Shown here in pieces: positions 9,214 to 19,892 of a stretch of DNA of 20,205 nucleotides. A program made the position numbers and the translations under genes. The DNA comes from Bigelowiella natans CCMP2755 (taxonomy: Eukaryota; Cercozoa; Chlorarachniophyceae). Position 1 is the stretch's first letter. Each line of letters starts with the position of its first letter. The notes under the pieces are model-generated. The model had not been told where the DNA came from and searched no databases. It saw only the letters and a program-made list of their open reading frames with translations. Where the stretch lies: NCBI GenBank assembly GCA_000320545.1, contig ADNK01001382.1, forward strand, positions 62,501 to 82,705, in the 5' to 3' direction.

Positions 9214-10096
9214 ATGGCGACCGTTGGCACCCTCGGATCTAAAATCCCTGACTTTACCCTTGATTCTACCGCAGGGAAGAAGTCTCTTTACGAGGTTGCC
9301 ACGTTTGCCCATGTTGCTCTTCTGGGCTCCACTGAAATCACTGCCCCCCTCTTCCTGCTATCCCTCCTCTCAGGTCTTTGGCGATAACTGGGGCATTTTA
9401 TTCTCGCATCCTGCTGATTTCACTCCGATTTGCACCACGGAGCTTGGCATGGCTGAGGTGCATTTCCCATGTTCGAATCTTAAACACAAATCCAAATCTC
9501 CCCGCCGCACACTTTAAGGCGAAATAGGGATTATTCTGAGCGCATGGCGTCACTTTTTGCAGGAGTACATGGAAGATTTCAAGAAACGCAACGTATCCAT
9601 TGCTGGCCTGTCATGCAACGATGCCAAATCGCATGAGAAGTGGCTTGAGGACATCGCCGCCTACACGAAGCAGAAGCGTGGCAAAGAATTCAAACCGGCA
9701 TACCCCATTTTTGCCGACACTGAGCGGAAAGTTGCCCATTCCCTTGGGATGATTAATCTAGATCACGTTAACGCCAAGGGAATCCCTCTCCCCGCCCGCA
9801 AAGTTTTCATCGTCGACCCAAAGAAGATCATCAAGCTAACCCTTTGTTACCCTGCTGCAACTGGTCGCAATTTCGACGAGATCCTTAGAGTGCTGGACAG
9901 CCTTCAGCTAACCTCATATAAGAAGCTTGCGACTCCTGCAAACTGGAAGGTTGGAGATGACTGCGTGCTCCTCCCGAACGTGCAGGGTAAAGAGGCAGAA
10001 ACCTACAAGCCCCAACTCGTTGAACTTCCCTCCGGTAAGGAGTATCTCCGAATTGTTAAATGTCCAGAGCAATGGCCAAAGAAGGCAATCGAGTAA
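9214..10096 (+). CDS. PRDX6: 1-Cys peroxiredoxin (PRDX6 family), three exons, 232 residues
   Basis: This enzyme reduces hydrogen peroxide and lipid or alkyl hydroperoxides through one peroxidatic cysteine, usually in the cytosol or nucleus. Exons are 9214-9294, 9374-9457 and 9563-10096, with GT-AG introns of 79 and 105 nt, both phase 0. The spliced protein shows the thioredoxin-like N-terminus (IPDFTLDST), then FSHPADFTPICTTELG with His39 and Cys47 at the positions known for PRDX6. FKKRNVSIAGLSCND and LCYPAATGRNFDEILRVLDS follow, and the C-terminal dimerisation region has NWKVGDDCVLLP and LPSGKEYLR. Length is normal (family about 220-225). The GDSWG lipase motif of mammalian PRDX6 reads GDNWG (Asn32), and position 26 is Tyr rather than His, so the phospholipase A2 side activity is not expected. 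The frame is open upstream without an ATG, so 9214 is the start. Confidence 0.97.
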
Positions 10097-11146
10097 AAAA
10101 ACACCGATATGGAATGCACTTAATTCCACTTTGTACCCAAATCTGTCTAGAAACATCATGATATGCATTACCGGAGCAGCACCCCATACCGATTGCGGCG
10201 TATGTGGTGCTCATCTGCTGTAGCAATGTAATGCTTATCACACAAATTACATCATAGCAACTAATTGACATAATTAATGACACAAGTAAGGAATCTAATG
10301 ATACATGTAACAATATATATGTGTACATGAATGTACATTCTCATTTTGTGTACATCTGTCATCGTAAGCAAGGCGCACATGATCGAAGTGCACGACTAGG
10401 GGAGGTGCAATGCATGGGGCGCGACATCTGGACAGCAAATTATACGAATACCATGATCTGTGATTGGCTACCCGAGAAGGAGCTCATATACTCATCAGAA
10501 AATCTATATAAATCGAATAGGTTATTATACATGAAAACCTCACATTCTAGCATTGCGTGGCACAACAAATCACATGTAACAATTATATAAAGCATGCTTC
10601 ACAAAATATGAACAAGGCCTAATGCAACAAATGTTGCGCACCATGCTCCTAGTCCATGCGCGGGCGCTGGGCCAGCAATGAAGCATGTGACATGCAGCAG
10701 ATTCCCTGTGTTTATTTACTGGCTCACGTGGCGCACAGCAGACATGGATAATTTAGCTGCTACGTTGTGTAGACCATTATCTAGCTAGTATCCCAATAGG
10801 AGATCTGATCGATGAGGTGTTTGACAGGTAACACTGATTTTGATGGTTGCGTTGCACATGTCAAGCAATCTAAATTTGTGTACGCTATTTCTGTGCCTGC
10901 ATGCGCCAAAAAAATCGCACAAATGAAATTGCACTCATATAAATTGTAGTTTTCGTTCCTTGGTTGTAAATTACAATGTGAACACAGGCTATATGCTCTA
11001 CACTGCTATGTCATCGAATTTGCTGCCTTTATGCGAGGGGAGACCCAATTAGGAAAGAAATGGGTATATATTCTAAAGCCTGACCTCGCCAAAAGAGTGA
11101 GGCAAATTAATGGTATCACTACAACCTAGTAGGTAAAAGCATGCCG
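10097..11146. other. 1-kb gap with no recognised gene
   Basis: AT-rich sequence between the peroxiredoxin stop and the stop of the next minus-strand gene. It has many small palindromes (TGTACA, ATGCAT, AAGCATGCTT), stops in all frames, and no exon-like chain that I could find. It presumably includes both 3' untranslated regions. Confidence 0.55.
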
Positions 11147-12069
11147 TCAAAGAAACAAAAAAAACGATAAACACAAGTCAAATTGCTTCTTACTATGAAG
11201 AAACTGGCCAGAAATGTCTTCAGTAAACCCCACACGTTTGTCTAGAGATTGCATGAAGAGTGGGATCTTAGAAGATCATGTTGAAACCAAGAAAGCGTCG
11301 ACGTCAGCAAGTAAGTATACCCTGATAGACCGTTGCTCTTCGTCGCACACCTCTTTCAACATCCTATGCTTCCGATCATCAGCGTATCTATAATTGAGCA
11401 ACGAGTCACGGACACAAATGATACATTCAGTAAACTGCGACCTAAGATTGGCAGCAGCGATGTTTGCAATGTCCTCACTATCGTCCAATTTCAAGAAGTA
11501 CCGAGCTAGGAAGATGATAAATCAAACAATGAGTTAGCGATTTCCACATAAACAGTCACGTGAAGTGGGCAGTAAGTAAATAATATACTCTTAAGGGAGC
11601 GCTGGTAAGGATCTTTCTCGTCCATTCTTTGATTCTTAATGGTAAAAAAATAAGTTTCTTGCAGACTTAAAATCGAGAGAAAAAGACGTGGATATCAGTA
11701 CTACATTCAGCCGCCGAATTATCTTTCCGCGCTTCCCATTGAACTTGACGTCGCTACTCAGGTCCACGATCATAATCTGAAGGAAAATCGAACACAAGAT
11801 CAAAAGCCGTTTTTTTTAAAGCTACATCGAAGAGTACTTCGATGGGATGCAACTATATGTCAACCAGATCAAAATTAAGTAAATGTTTTCTCCTCTTCGC
11901 TCACCTCATCGTCCGGTTTGAACTCCCAAAGATTCTTTGCTCCCAGGCACCGGTCAGCATCAACACTTGTGATGAACGATATGAAAAATAATACTACGCT
12001 TCGAAGAATGCCCCTAAGCGACGCGCAGATATTTGAGAGAGACGTGGACACGGAAGACGAGGTCGCCAT
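11147..12069 (-). CDS. Small protein with membrane segment and NGKRG-type barrel motif, five exons, 195 residues
   Basis: Exons on the minus strand are 12069-11905, 11776-11705, 11634-11589, 11505-11321 and 11266-11147, joined at GT-AG introns of 128, 70, 83 and 54 nt with matching phases. The N-terminus has a hydrophobic stretch (about residues 21-35, ILRSVVLFFISFITS) that may be a signal anchor. Across exons 2-4 runs VDLSSDVKFNGKRGKIIRRLN ... RYFLKLDDSEDIANI ... ANLR. This resembles the short 'NGxRG ... RYxVxLDDG ... NL' beta-rich motif common in algal and protist MYND, ankyrin and TPR proteins, though no MYND zinc finger or other partner domain is seen. The rest (FTECIICVRDSLL and a charged stretch) is unrecognised. 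ATG 12069 has a favourable context (CCCAATGGCG). The frame is open to 12183, so an upstream exon is possible. Function unknown. Confidence 0.65.
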
Positions 12070-12202
12070 TGGGGGGTGGGCGATGCCTGCCCTCGTTGTT
12101 CCGTTCGAAATTATGTCGAAATGTTGTTCATTTTTCTTGAGAGACAAGTCAATATCCTTGTCGCAAGAAGACAAGTGGCAATTCTAACACCGGTGAGGTT
12201 TT

Positions 12203-12486
12203 GGGATTGAGATGGAACACAAGACGCTCTTATCATAGCAAAAAGCCGAACGAGTGTGCCGTGGCTCCTAGTGGGATTGAGATTGAACACAAGAAGAGTT
12301 TATCATAGCAAAATGCCGAACGCTTGTGCCGTGGCTCCTAGTGGGATTGAGATGGAACACAAGAAGAGTTATCATAGCAAAAAGCCGAACGTGTGTGCCG
12401 TGGCTCCTAGTGGGATTGAGATGAAACACAAGAAGAGTTATCATACCAAAAGGCAGAAGCCGGACCTGTATAGCGTGGCATCTGAT
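12203..12486 (+). repeat. Four tandem units of 69-75 bp
   Basis: Units begin GGGATTGAGAT at 12203, 12273, 12343 and 12412, with lengths of 70, 70, 69 and about 75 bp; a degenerate fifth start lies at 12486. Units 3 and 4 are read in frame as a 23-residue repeat (IEMxHKKSYHxKKPN-CAVAPSG). Units 1 and 2 have one extra base in the AAGAGT/TATCAT stretch that puts them out of frame. There are no spacers, so this is not a CRISPR array. Confidence 0.95.
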
Positions 12487-13137
12487 GGATTTGAGATAGA
12501 GAAGCCTGGTAGTAGCTTCAACTTTTTACGGCCTCCCTCTTCGACAGATGAAAGATTAATCATTCCTCATCTCCTAAACAGCGCGGGGTTAACTACGTTT
12601 ATACCAGATGAATACTGCACAATGCCAGAACAGTTGAAGAAATTAGATATCGATCCTAATCTATGGAGTAACTGGGCCACTAGTACGAAGGAACGTGCTG
12701 CTGAACTACCCGTATACAAAATTGGTTGTGTTTTGAATGCTTTGGCTAGCTTACTTATTTGTTGTCCCTGCGTATTGTACATGTATAGCCATAATGAAGG
12801 TGTTATCGAAAATTTTAGGGAAGAAGCGTTGACAGATTTAAACAAAAACGTGCTCGGTAGTGAAGGATTTAGAGACGCGAAATTGCAAACGGCAGAAGCT
12901 ACTATTGGTGCGGGAGAAGATACTGTTACCAAGAACATTGAATGGTTGGCTATTCCCCTGACAGACTCGGACGCTGCTATTCTTAATCAAACGAACTGGA
13001 AATACCGATACGAAAAAAGAAGTCATCCAGATGGAGGAGGAATACTGGTGGAAATACCAGAAGGTGAAATTTGTCCTGCAGGATTTTGCATGTGTTGCTG
13101 CTGTTACACATATCCGTGTGGATTGTATTATTACTAG
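12313..13137 (+). CDS. Unrecognised membrane protein with Cys-rich C-terminus, 274 residues
   Basis: This is a single open frame from the first ATG (12313), which lies inside the second unit of the tandem repeat, to TAG (13135-13137). Residues 1-48 are two repeats of a Lys/His-rich 23-residue unit. A soluble-looking segment with two Trp (WSNWATS, 118-124) follows. A single hydrophobic segment at about 138-159 (IGCVLNALASLLICCPCVLYMY) is a likely membrane span. A charged region then leads to a C-terminal end packed with cysteines (CPAGFCMCCCCYTYPC, 254-269) and LYYY. The Cys cluster could bind metal or be lipidated; this is inference. No family is recognised. It lacks introns, and its codons are more AT-rich than those of the neighbouring genes, which could mean a retrocopy or transferred gene. 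A basic open frame overlaps its end in another frame. Confidence 0.6.
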   Translation: MPNACAVAPSGIEMEHKKSYHSKKPNVCAVAPSGIEMKHKKSYHTKRQKPDLYSVASDGFEIEKPGSSFNFLRPPSSTDERLIIPHLLNSAGLTTFIPDEYCTMPEQLKKLDIDPNLWSNWATSTKERAAELPVYKIGCVLNALASLLICCPCVLYMYSHNEGVIENFREEALTDLNKNVLGSEGFRDAKLQTAEATIGAGEDTVTKNIEWLAIPLTDSDAAILNQTNWKYRYEKRSHPDGGGILVEIPEGEICPAGFCMCCCCYTYPCGLYYY

Positions 13138-14519
13138 AAAAAGAGGAAAATATCGAGATGCTGAAAGAGATAATCAAAAGACAAGGAGAATCAAAGAATT
13201 AGAAGCACAATTGAAAAACAAAAGGAATTTGTCGAGTCGAGAAAGTGGTCAAGAACTTACCTGATTTAGAAGGAAAAATGAATGAACCATGACCATTTTG
13301 ACTCCAAGCATTCAAAAAAAACATGAGACACATGCGATCGCAGCCAATGAATGTGCTCACATTCATGCGAAAATAAAGGACACAAACGATCGTACATCCA
13401 CAGACAATGGAACGTGTGTGCAAATTTCACAACTTGGTGCATGTGTGGGCGGCAAGCTCATGAGCTAGAAACATGTGTGTGAAAAACTTTAGAAAACGTG
13501 TGTTGCAAGGAACGTGTGTGCGAAACTGCATATGTTCGTTGCGCGCGCATGTGGCACAGCCTCGATCAATGATGGCTCTGCCATTCGATGATGCAGTTTC
13601 AATTCTACGTACCTGCCTTGTGCGGAACACATCAACATCGCACCAGTCTAGCAGTGCGTGCCTGGATGTGTCCATTGCCATGATTGGAAACTTTTCATCC
13701 ATTCGTGCACTCGCTTCCCGATGCGACTCACGTCTCACATCGTCTTGATCACGGCGTTGACCCTGCCTAGCCCACACGTGGAGGCAAAATGGTCATCGTA
13801 GCAGTGCGTTGAGTTGTGATATAGTGAGTTCGCAGACAGCTAGTGCCTGCCATGCTAGCAAGCAAGAGCATGCTAGTAGCGTGCATGTGTGTACGTGTCG
13901 TGCGCACGCATGTCACACCGTTGCATCACGCTGCGCGCGAGGCGCGAGGCTCCCGTCACCACCACAGTGTGCGATGCAGTGTGCGATGGCCATGCCAGCA
14001 GCCCAGCTAAACCTGCCTTTTCGTCGCTGCACTGCACACATCTGACTGCTACACTGCGAACGAAATGAAGCGATGAACTCTTCAAGTCTTGCTTGCTCTT
14101 ATTCTGGCTGATGCGCAATCTTCCTCAGTAGTCGCTTATAGTCGCTATAGTTGTTGATGTGTTTCATTATATCATCAATATAATCAATCGACAACACCAC
14201 GCCAGCGTGGGCAGTCGTGATGATGGAGCCCGCCATGCACGCACGCAGCGCTAGCTAGCGTGTGTCGACGCCTGTGTACTATAGACACAGTATATATAGT
14301 ATATACCATATATACGTATATCTATTGTGTATGCGCATCCGGGTAAGCATGTCTAGATGTGGACATGTTTGGTAAAATGATGTAACAACAAATGCATTTC
14401 AATCCTCAATACGCACCCGAAGTTGCATCTCTTCGTGTCATATAAAATGTTACATGTTACATTTACATAGCTCATATTTCGTGCCTGAATGTTTTCGGCC
14501 TTCCTAGTTCAAGATAAAT
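13138..14519. other. 1.4-kb gap with no recognised gene
   Basis: Open frames here are short and share no motifs with known families. The sequence is rich in GTGTG/CACAC and CATG-type words (for example GGAACGTGTGTGC at about 13508). At 14249-14260 there is a perfect 12-bp palindrome, CGCTAGCTAGCG, and at about 14275-14325 self-complementary AT-rich sequence. No terminal inverted repeats or transposase fragments are seen. Confidence 0.5.
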
Positions 14520-16098
14520 TTACTTCTGCGCTATGATCTTGGCTAGGGATGAGGTCTTTTTCGGATAAGAAGCTGAAACATTGACAAAAGTAAGGTACTT
14601 TTTGAAACCCATTTTCTGCTTGGTGTTTGCGGGAAGAGACACCAACTCCTCAAGATCCATGGAAAGAGTTGAGTTGCTGTGAATAAAATGATAAGTTAAA
14701 ATTCAGAATTATAGGAATGAGGAATGACTGGGAGAACTTACAATGCTTTAAATGTGATAGGATCTGTCGTCTTTCCTTTGAATTCGTTGAACGAAATCTT
14801 GAATTGCCCTCCTTCTCCTTTTGCCTCGACAAGTTTCTTCCCACAATACTCGACAACAACTCCAGTAGCTGGTTTTGTTGCAAGCGAAATGGCAAGGGTG
14901 CCACCGGCAAAATCTTCCATCATCTGCCGAATTCGTTCTTCCTTGGTAGCAGATTTAACCGCTTTCTTTGCCTTTCTGCTCTCATGATCAGCCAGGCTTT
15001 TTGCAGAGCTTATTTCACGAATGCGGCGAAGCTGTTCTTCCTCAGCAAGTTCAATTGCTTTCTAAATTTGAGAAATAAGAAATGAATGGATGCTGAGCGA
15101 ATTTAAAGCAGAAAGCACCTGTTGAGACTTGCGCTTGTTAAATTCGTTCTGGCTCTCAATTGCCTTAGCCTCCCTTTTAGCTTCCTTCATAACCTTGTTT
15201 GACAGTTTAATTGCCATTTTGACAGCCTGGCGCCTGTTTAATGCGTTCTGACTTTCGACTTGGAACCGAATAAAGAAACAGTTTTTCAGAATGTGAGCAT
15301 ACACTACATTAATTTTATGTTTTGGATGCAAAGAGCGTACCAGAGCGTTGTTCGCGCATAGCTTCCTTTCTGGCCTCATTGCTCATAGCTTTAGCAGCAG
15401 CGGCACTTTCACGTCTATTTTTCTGGTTCAGGCTTTCCTGAGATTTTTGAGCCCTTATGGCTTCCTTTTTTGCCTTATCTGCCATCTTCTTTGCCTTTGC
15501 AGCACTGACTCTTCGGTTTTTCCTATTTTCGCTCTCCACTGCCCGTTGCTCTCGCCTTGCTTCTTTCAGAGCCTCCTAAAGTTGTTGAATAAAAATTTAG
15601 TATCTTACTTAAAGACGATAATATGGGATTTTCTGTTGTGATCACTGACCGATGATGCCTTCTTTGCAGCAGCGATACTTTTTCGTCTGTTTTTCTTATT
15701 CTCGCTCTCCAATGATCGAGCCTCGCGTGCTGATTCTTTTTGGGCTTCGCTCGAGGCTTTCTGAAAAAAAAATAATACAACAGGGACAACATCAAACCCG
15801 AAACCTTTCTTCACCCCAATGTCTCATTGGAATCAAAAAGTGCTTGAGAGGTACGCAGAAATCTTCATCACACATAGCACATTAAATAAAGAAATTCTTG
15901 TCATCATTTCAGTCCATAACATGAATGACGTCACTTAGGGAAGGCCCATGCTCGATCGAACAATGTTTGGAATTTTGAACAACGAAACTTGGAAACTGTG
16001 AAAGAGTTCGGCGGTACCCTCGCTGCTGCAAGCGATGTTCTCCTTGCTTTCTGCTCATTAGCAGCATTTTGAACGTCGTCTATCTTCTTTTCAGACAT
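14520..16098 (-). CDS. 33-residue helical-repeat protein with C-terminal globular domain, six exons, 347 residues
   Basis: Exons on the minus strand are 16098-16018, 15760-15650, 15575-15341, 15258-15119, 15061-14742 and 14676-14520, with GT-AG introns of 257, 74, 82, 57 and 65 nt and matching phases. Residues about 14-180 are five back-to-back repeats of exactly 33 residues with no gaps. The consensus is ESxNxxNRRxSxAAAKKxS then EAxKEAxREQRxV, with a diverging sixth. A 33-residue period equals three 11-residue turns, typical of a long straight helix or right-handed coiled coil. After a charged linker, residues about 230-347 look globular with beta strands (GGTLAISLATKPATGVVVEY, GQFKISFNEF, KYLTFVNVSASY) and end in AKIIAQK. 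A structural or scaffolding role is inference; the family is unrecognised. The start is the ATG at 16098, the first Met before the repeats; the frame stays open to 16359. Confidence 0.85.
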
Positions 16099-16586
16099 CT
16101 CGTTGTAAAGGTGACTGGACGGTGGAAGAAGGAAGGAATGTGGTGGTGGTTTGAACTTGCGGGGTAGTCGAAACTGTCTCTTCCTCAGAAGATATTTATA
16201 ATTGTGTTTATACATTGCGACATCAAAAAGGCCTTTACTCTCTACATGAATAGGGGCAATTTGTGATCGGTATGATGAAGCCCGTGTTTGTGGTACATGT
16301 ACATGTAATAAGGTAAGATGGCTTTCAATTATTTGTCGCAGTATGAAAAAGCATCTCATTATTAATATTCCCCGAGATCCTCTCTCCGGACTTCGGATCT
16401 CCAGGTCATCTCCATTCTCGTTCCGCCCCCCTGAGTATCCAGTACTTCACCAAATGCTGTGCGTACCAGCTCTCTTCAAGGTTGTCGTTGGTTCATTCAT
16501 CTTGGACTGAGATTCTATTGTGAGAATGCGTTGAAATCTGTGTTTCCCACGACCTGCAGTTGTCTCGGGAGAGTGAGTATTCTAAT
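16099..16586. promoter_or_regulatory. Divergent intergenic region between repeat-protein gene and fumarase
   Basis: These 488 bp lie between two divergent start codons and presumably contain both promoters and leaders. The minus-strand frame of the repeat-protein gene remains open through about half of it. I see no clear TATA box or repeated operator-like element. The assignment rests on gene orientation. Confidence 0.4.
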
Positions 16587-18851
16587 ATGACACTGTGCAC
16601 GCAGACTCTTGCACGTCGCACAGCCACGGCAAGGACGTCGTTCTCTTCCAAAGCCCTCCCGGCATTCAATTACACAGATCTATTTGCACAGCCGAGAAAC
16701 ACAGTCGAAACCCCGTACAGAAAGCTTACCGGAGACTATGTGTCAACATCCGAGGTCGGATTAGCGGAATTTAGTATTCCAAAAAACGGCGGTCACTGTA
16801 CTGAGTTCTTTGGATTTTCTGGTGCATTCAGATCAAAGGTCGGAAGGTTCTCCATGTCGAGGCGGAAGGACTTACACTCTTGGCACAAAAGGTCCCAGCT
16901 TCTCTCACAATGTTGCCACCCCACGACGGGAAACACACATAGAAAAGAAACCACCTCCCGTGAACGAACGTTTTCGATAAAGATTGACGTTTAACTTATA
17001 ATGGACACTACGACACTACCCATTAAATAGGCGATGGAAGACATTGCACACTTGCTTCGACCAGGCCACCTCCAACAGGTTATCCGGCTGTTCGAAGGCT
17101 ATTTGATGTAGATGTTATCGTGTGTTGCTTTACGCCACAAATAGTCGTTAATGGTGTCAAATTAATATCGTACTGTCGGTCAGAGTTGTGACGCAATATA
17201 CCACATATGAAATGAAATGTGAGTGAATGAAAAGTGCTTCTTGTTTCTCTCCATATGCTACTGCAGCTTTCAAATATCCTCAAAGACCCCGAGGCTACCG
17301 AAAACGACCGCTTCGTACGTGTGCATCCGTAGTGTGTACTTGTCTCTTCTCACTCGCACAAGAAACTCCTAGCAGCAGGCCAAAGCAATTTCTTTTTTAA
17401 TAAGTGCCGAACTACCGCAGTAGTAAATCCATATTATCAGTGTGAGATCATAATTACTTTGGAGTCTTGAAGTCTTCTTTTACGTACACGTCTTCCACGA
17501 TCCCCGCAATCACTGAAGGGTCCTTGGCTACTTTGCAGGTTGCTCTTCAATTGCTCAAGAATGCCAACATTGCCTCCGCCAAGATCCTTCCGGGCTGCCA
17601 GGTGGTTTGGATTGAACAGTGAACGAGCGAGGAGGGGAGGACGAGAAGGAGGAAGAGGAGGAGGAAAATCGTCGCATAACGCGCGCCAGTAGCGAGAAAT
17701 AATGAGAAGTAGCACAGTAGTCGAAGTCGTGGTAGGGAAGATGCGCCTAACGCTGTTGTTACTCTCGAATTGCTCTCCTCTCTCCTCACAACAACGCGCA
17801 GGACACCGGCACAGCAATTGTAATGGGGAAGAAGGGCCAATACGTGTGGACTGAGGTAGATAATACATGAAAAGCTGCTCCCTTTTGCTTAATAATGCAT
17901 GTATACTACCACACTTATTGTCTCCTTACATCGAACTCTTCCTCCTCCTCCTCCTCCTCCTCCTCCTCCTCCTCCTCGTTGCCATCTGTCCTTCTCAGGG
18001 GAGCGACGAAGAGGCTCTTTCGCGGGGCGTGTACAACACCTACACAGGAACGAATCTGCGCTACTCCCAGGTAGTAGTCGAAGTCATAGCAAAGCTATCT
18101 ACCTCAGGCAGGGGCAGGGGGGTGGGATAAAGACGCCAGTATTACGCACACTAACAACCTCACCATCATGCAGGTCGCTCCGCTGGACATGTACAAAGAG
18201 ACAAACACCGCCACAAACCTTCCGGTAGTTGTTGTGGTGGTGGTGGTGGTGGTGGAGACGAGTTTATGATCGCAGATGTGTCTGCTCACCACGTATATCA
18301 TCTGTTACCGTGATGCAAGAGAGGGATGATACGCAATATTAAATCAAAGGAATAAAAAGCTCTTCTTTACTCTGCCATCGTCACCATCGTCATCACCCCC
18401 ACCCACCATCATCATCCGTCAGGCGCAAATCGATATCTTCGCAACCGAGGGCGATCAGTACAAGTTCCTCTTCATGGTAGATTATTTCGTTATTTGCTGC
18501 GGCAGCAAAGTAGCATGTCTCCATGTGCCCAACAAACACTGCATACATAACCGGCTTCTCCTCCCCCCCGTTGTCGTCGCTGCCCCCCCCCCATCTAACA
18601 ACCCCAACATCATAATCATCACCCATGCATACTTCTCTAGGCCAAGGGAGGTGGATCGGCCAACAAAACGTACGTACACGCGCAACACTACTCACTCTAT
18701 CCCTTCAACGACCGACTAGCACACAACAACCATGCACATAATTAGGACGCAGCAGCCAAATTACGATCGAAAACGTCGACGACGATGAATATGACAGATG
18801 GGATGAGAAGAGTGTGTGTGTGTGTGTGTGTATTATACATATGGGACACGT

Positions 18852-18883
<32 letters not shown>

Positions 18884-19462
18884 TTATATATATATATATG
18901 TGTGTGTGTGTGTGAGTGTGTGTGTGTGTGTGTACTATAATATCAGATTTCTCTTCCAACAAACGAAGGCAGTGTTGAACTCTCCGGAGGCCTTGAGGGG
19001 TTTGGGCTTTTGCTCCGCAAATCATGATGATGAGAAAGAAGAAGAAGAAGAAGAAGAAGAAGAAGAAGAAAATAATGATGGCGCACTGAATGATTACGAT
19101 GAGAATGGTGGTGGTATTCTTGCAGACCTTCTCATTATCTTCTTCTTCCTTTCCCTCCCCCCCCCCCTTCTCCTCCTCCTTCTGATTCTTCTCTCCCCTC
19201 CATTCGTTATTATAATTGCATAGATTTCTAGGCCCGAAAATCGACTCCATCGGCACTTCTGCCTGCCCCCCTTACCACCTGGCTGTGTGCATTGGTGATA
19301 ATGTTGATCATGATGACGATGATGATGATGAGTGGTGACGAGTGCTGATGTGGATTATGAGGTTTGTTGTGTTGTTGTGTTGTTGTTCTTCTTCTTCTAA
19401 ATCGGACGGCATCCACACACTGCTACTACAGGTGGCCTTTCAGCTGAGATGAATCTCAAAAC

Positions 19463-19498
<36 letters not shown>

Positions 19499-19861
19499 CA
19501 CGCTGTGTAGTAGTAGCAGCAGCAGCAGTAGCGGCAAATGGAGGAGATGTTACCACAAGTGCTGCTGCTGCAATATGTGGATCATGTCGAGGAGGAAGAG
19601 GAGGAAGGGATGGGTGATGAGCGATTAGGAGCCCATCATCTGCTGTTGTCCTCCTTTATCCTCCCACTAATCCTTCGTGCGAAACAATTGTTGTTGTTAT
19701 TGTTGTTGTTGTTGTGGGGGGGGGAGGGAGGGGGACTGATTCCTCGCGCCACACGATGAAAAAATTAATGCTCATCTTTCCTCCCTCCAAAGGTAAAACT
19801 GGCCTCTGCTCGTTATCTTGACGACCTGCCGACAGAAGGCACTCCAGATGGTAGTGTAGTC

Positions 19862-19892
<31 letters not shown>

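Noticed and set aside
12203-12486. Possible CRISPR array
   Set aside because: The units are directly adjacent with no spacers, partly coding, and in a eukaryotic setting.
13427-13777. 116-residue minus-strand frame
   Set aside because: No motif, no splice partners, and composition similar to the surrounding non-coding sequence.
14240-14330. Palindromes that might be transposon ends or an origin
   Set aside because: The inverted sequences are short (12 bp or AT-rich), with no paired terminal repeats, target duplications or related gene.
16099-16359. N-terminal extension of the 33-residue repeat protein
   Set aside because: Although open, the extra residues are unlike the repeat region and look like leader sequence; the ATG at 16098 directly precedes the repeats. 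Not fully excluded.
18705-19256. 183-residue minus-strand frame with runs of Thr-His, Phe and Cys-Val
   Set aside because: It is composed of antisense microsatellites of fumarase introns and covers exons on the other strand.
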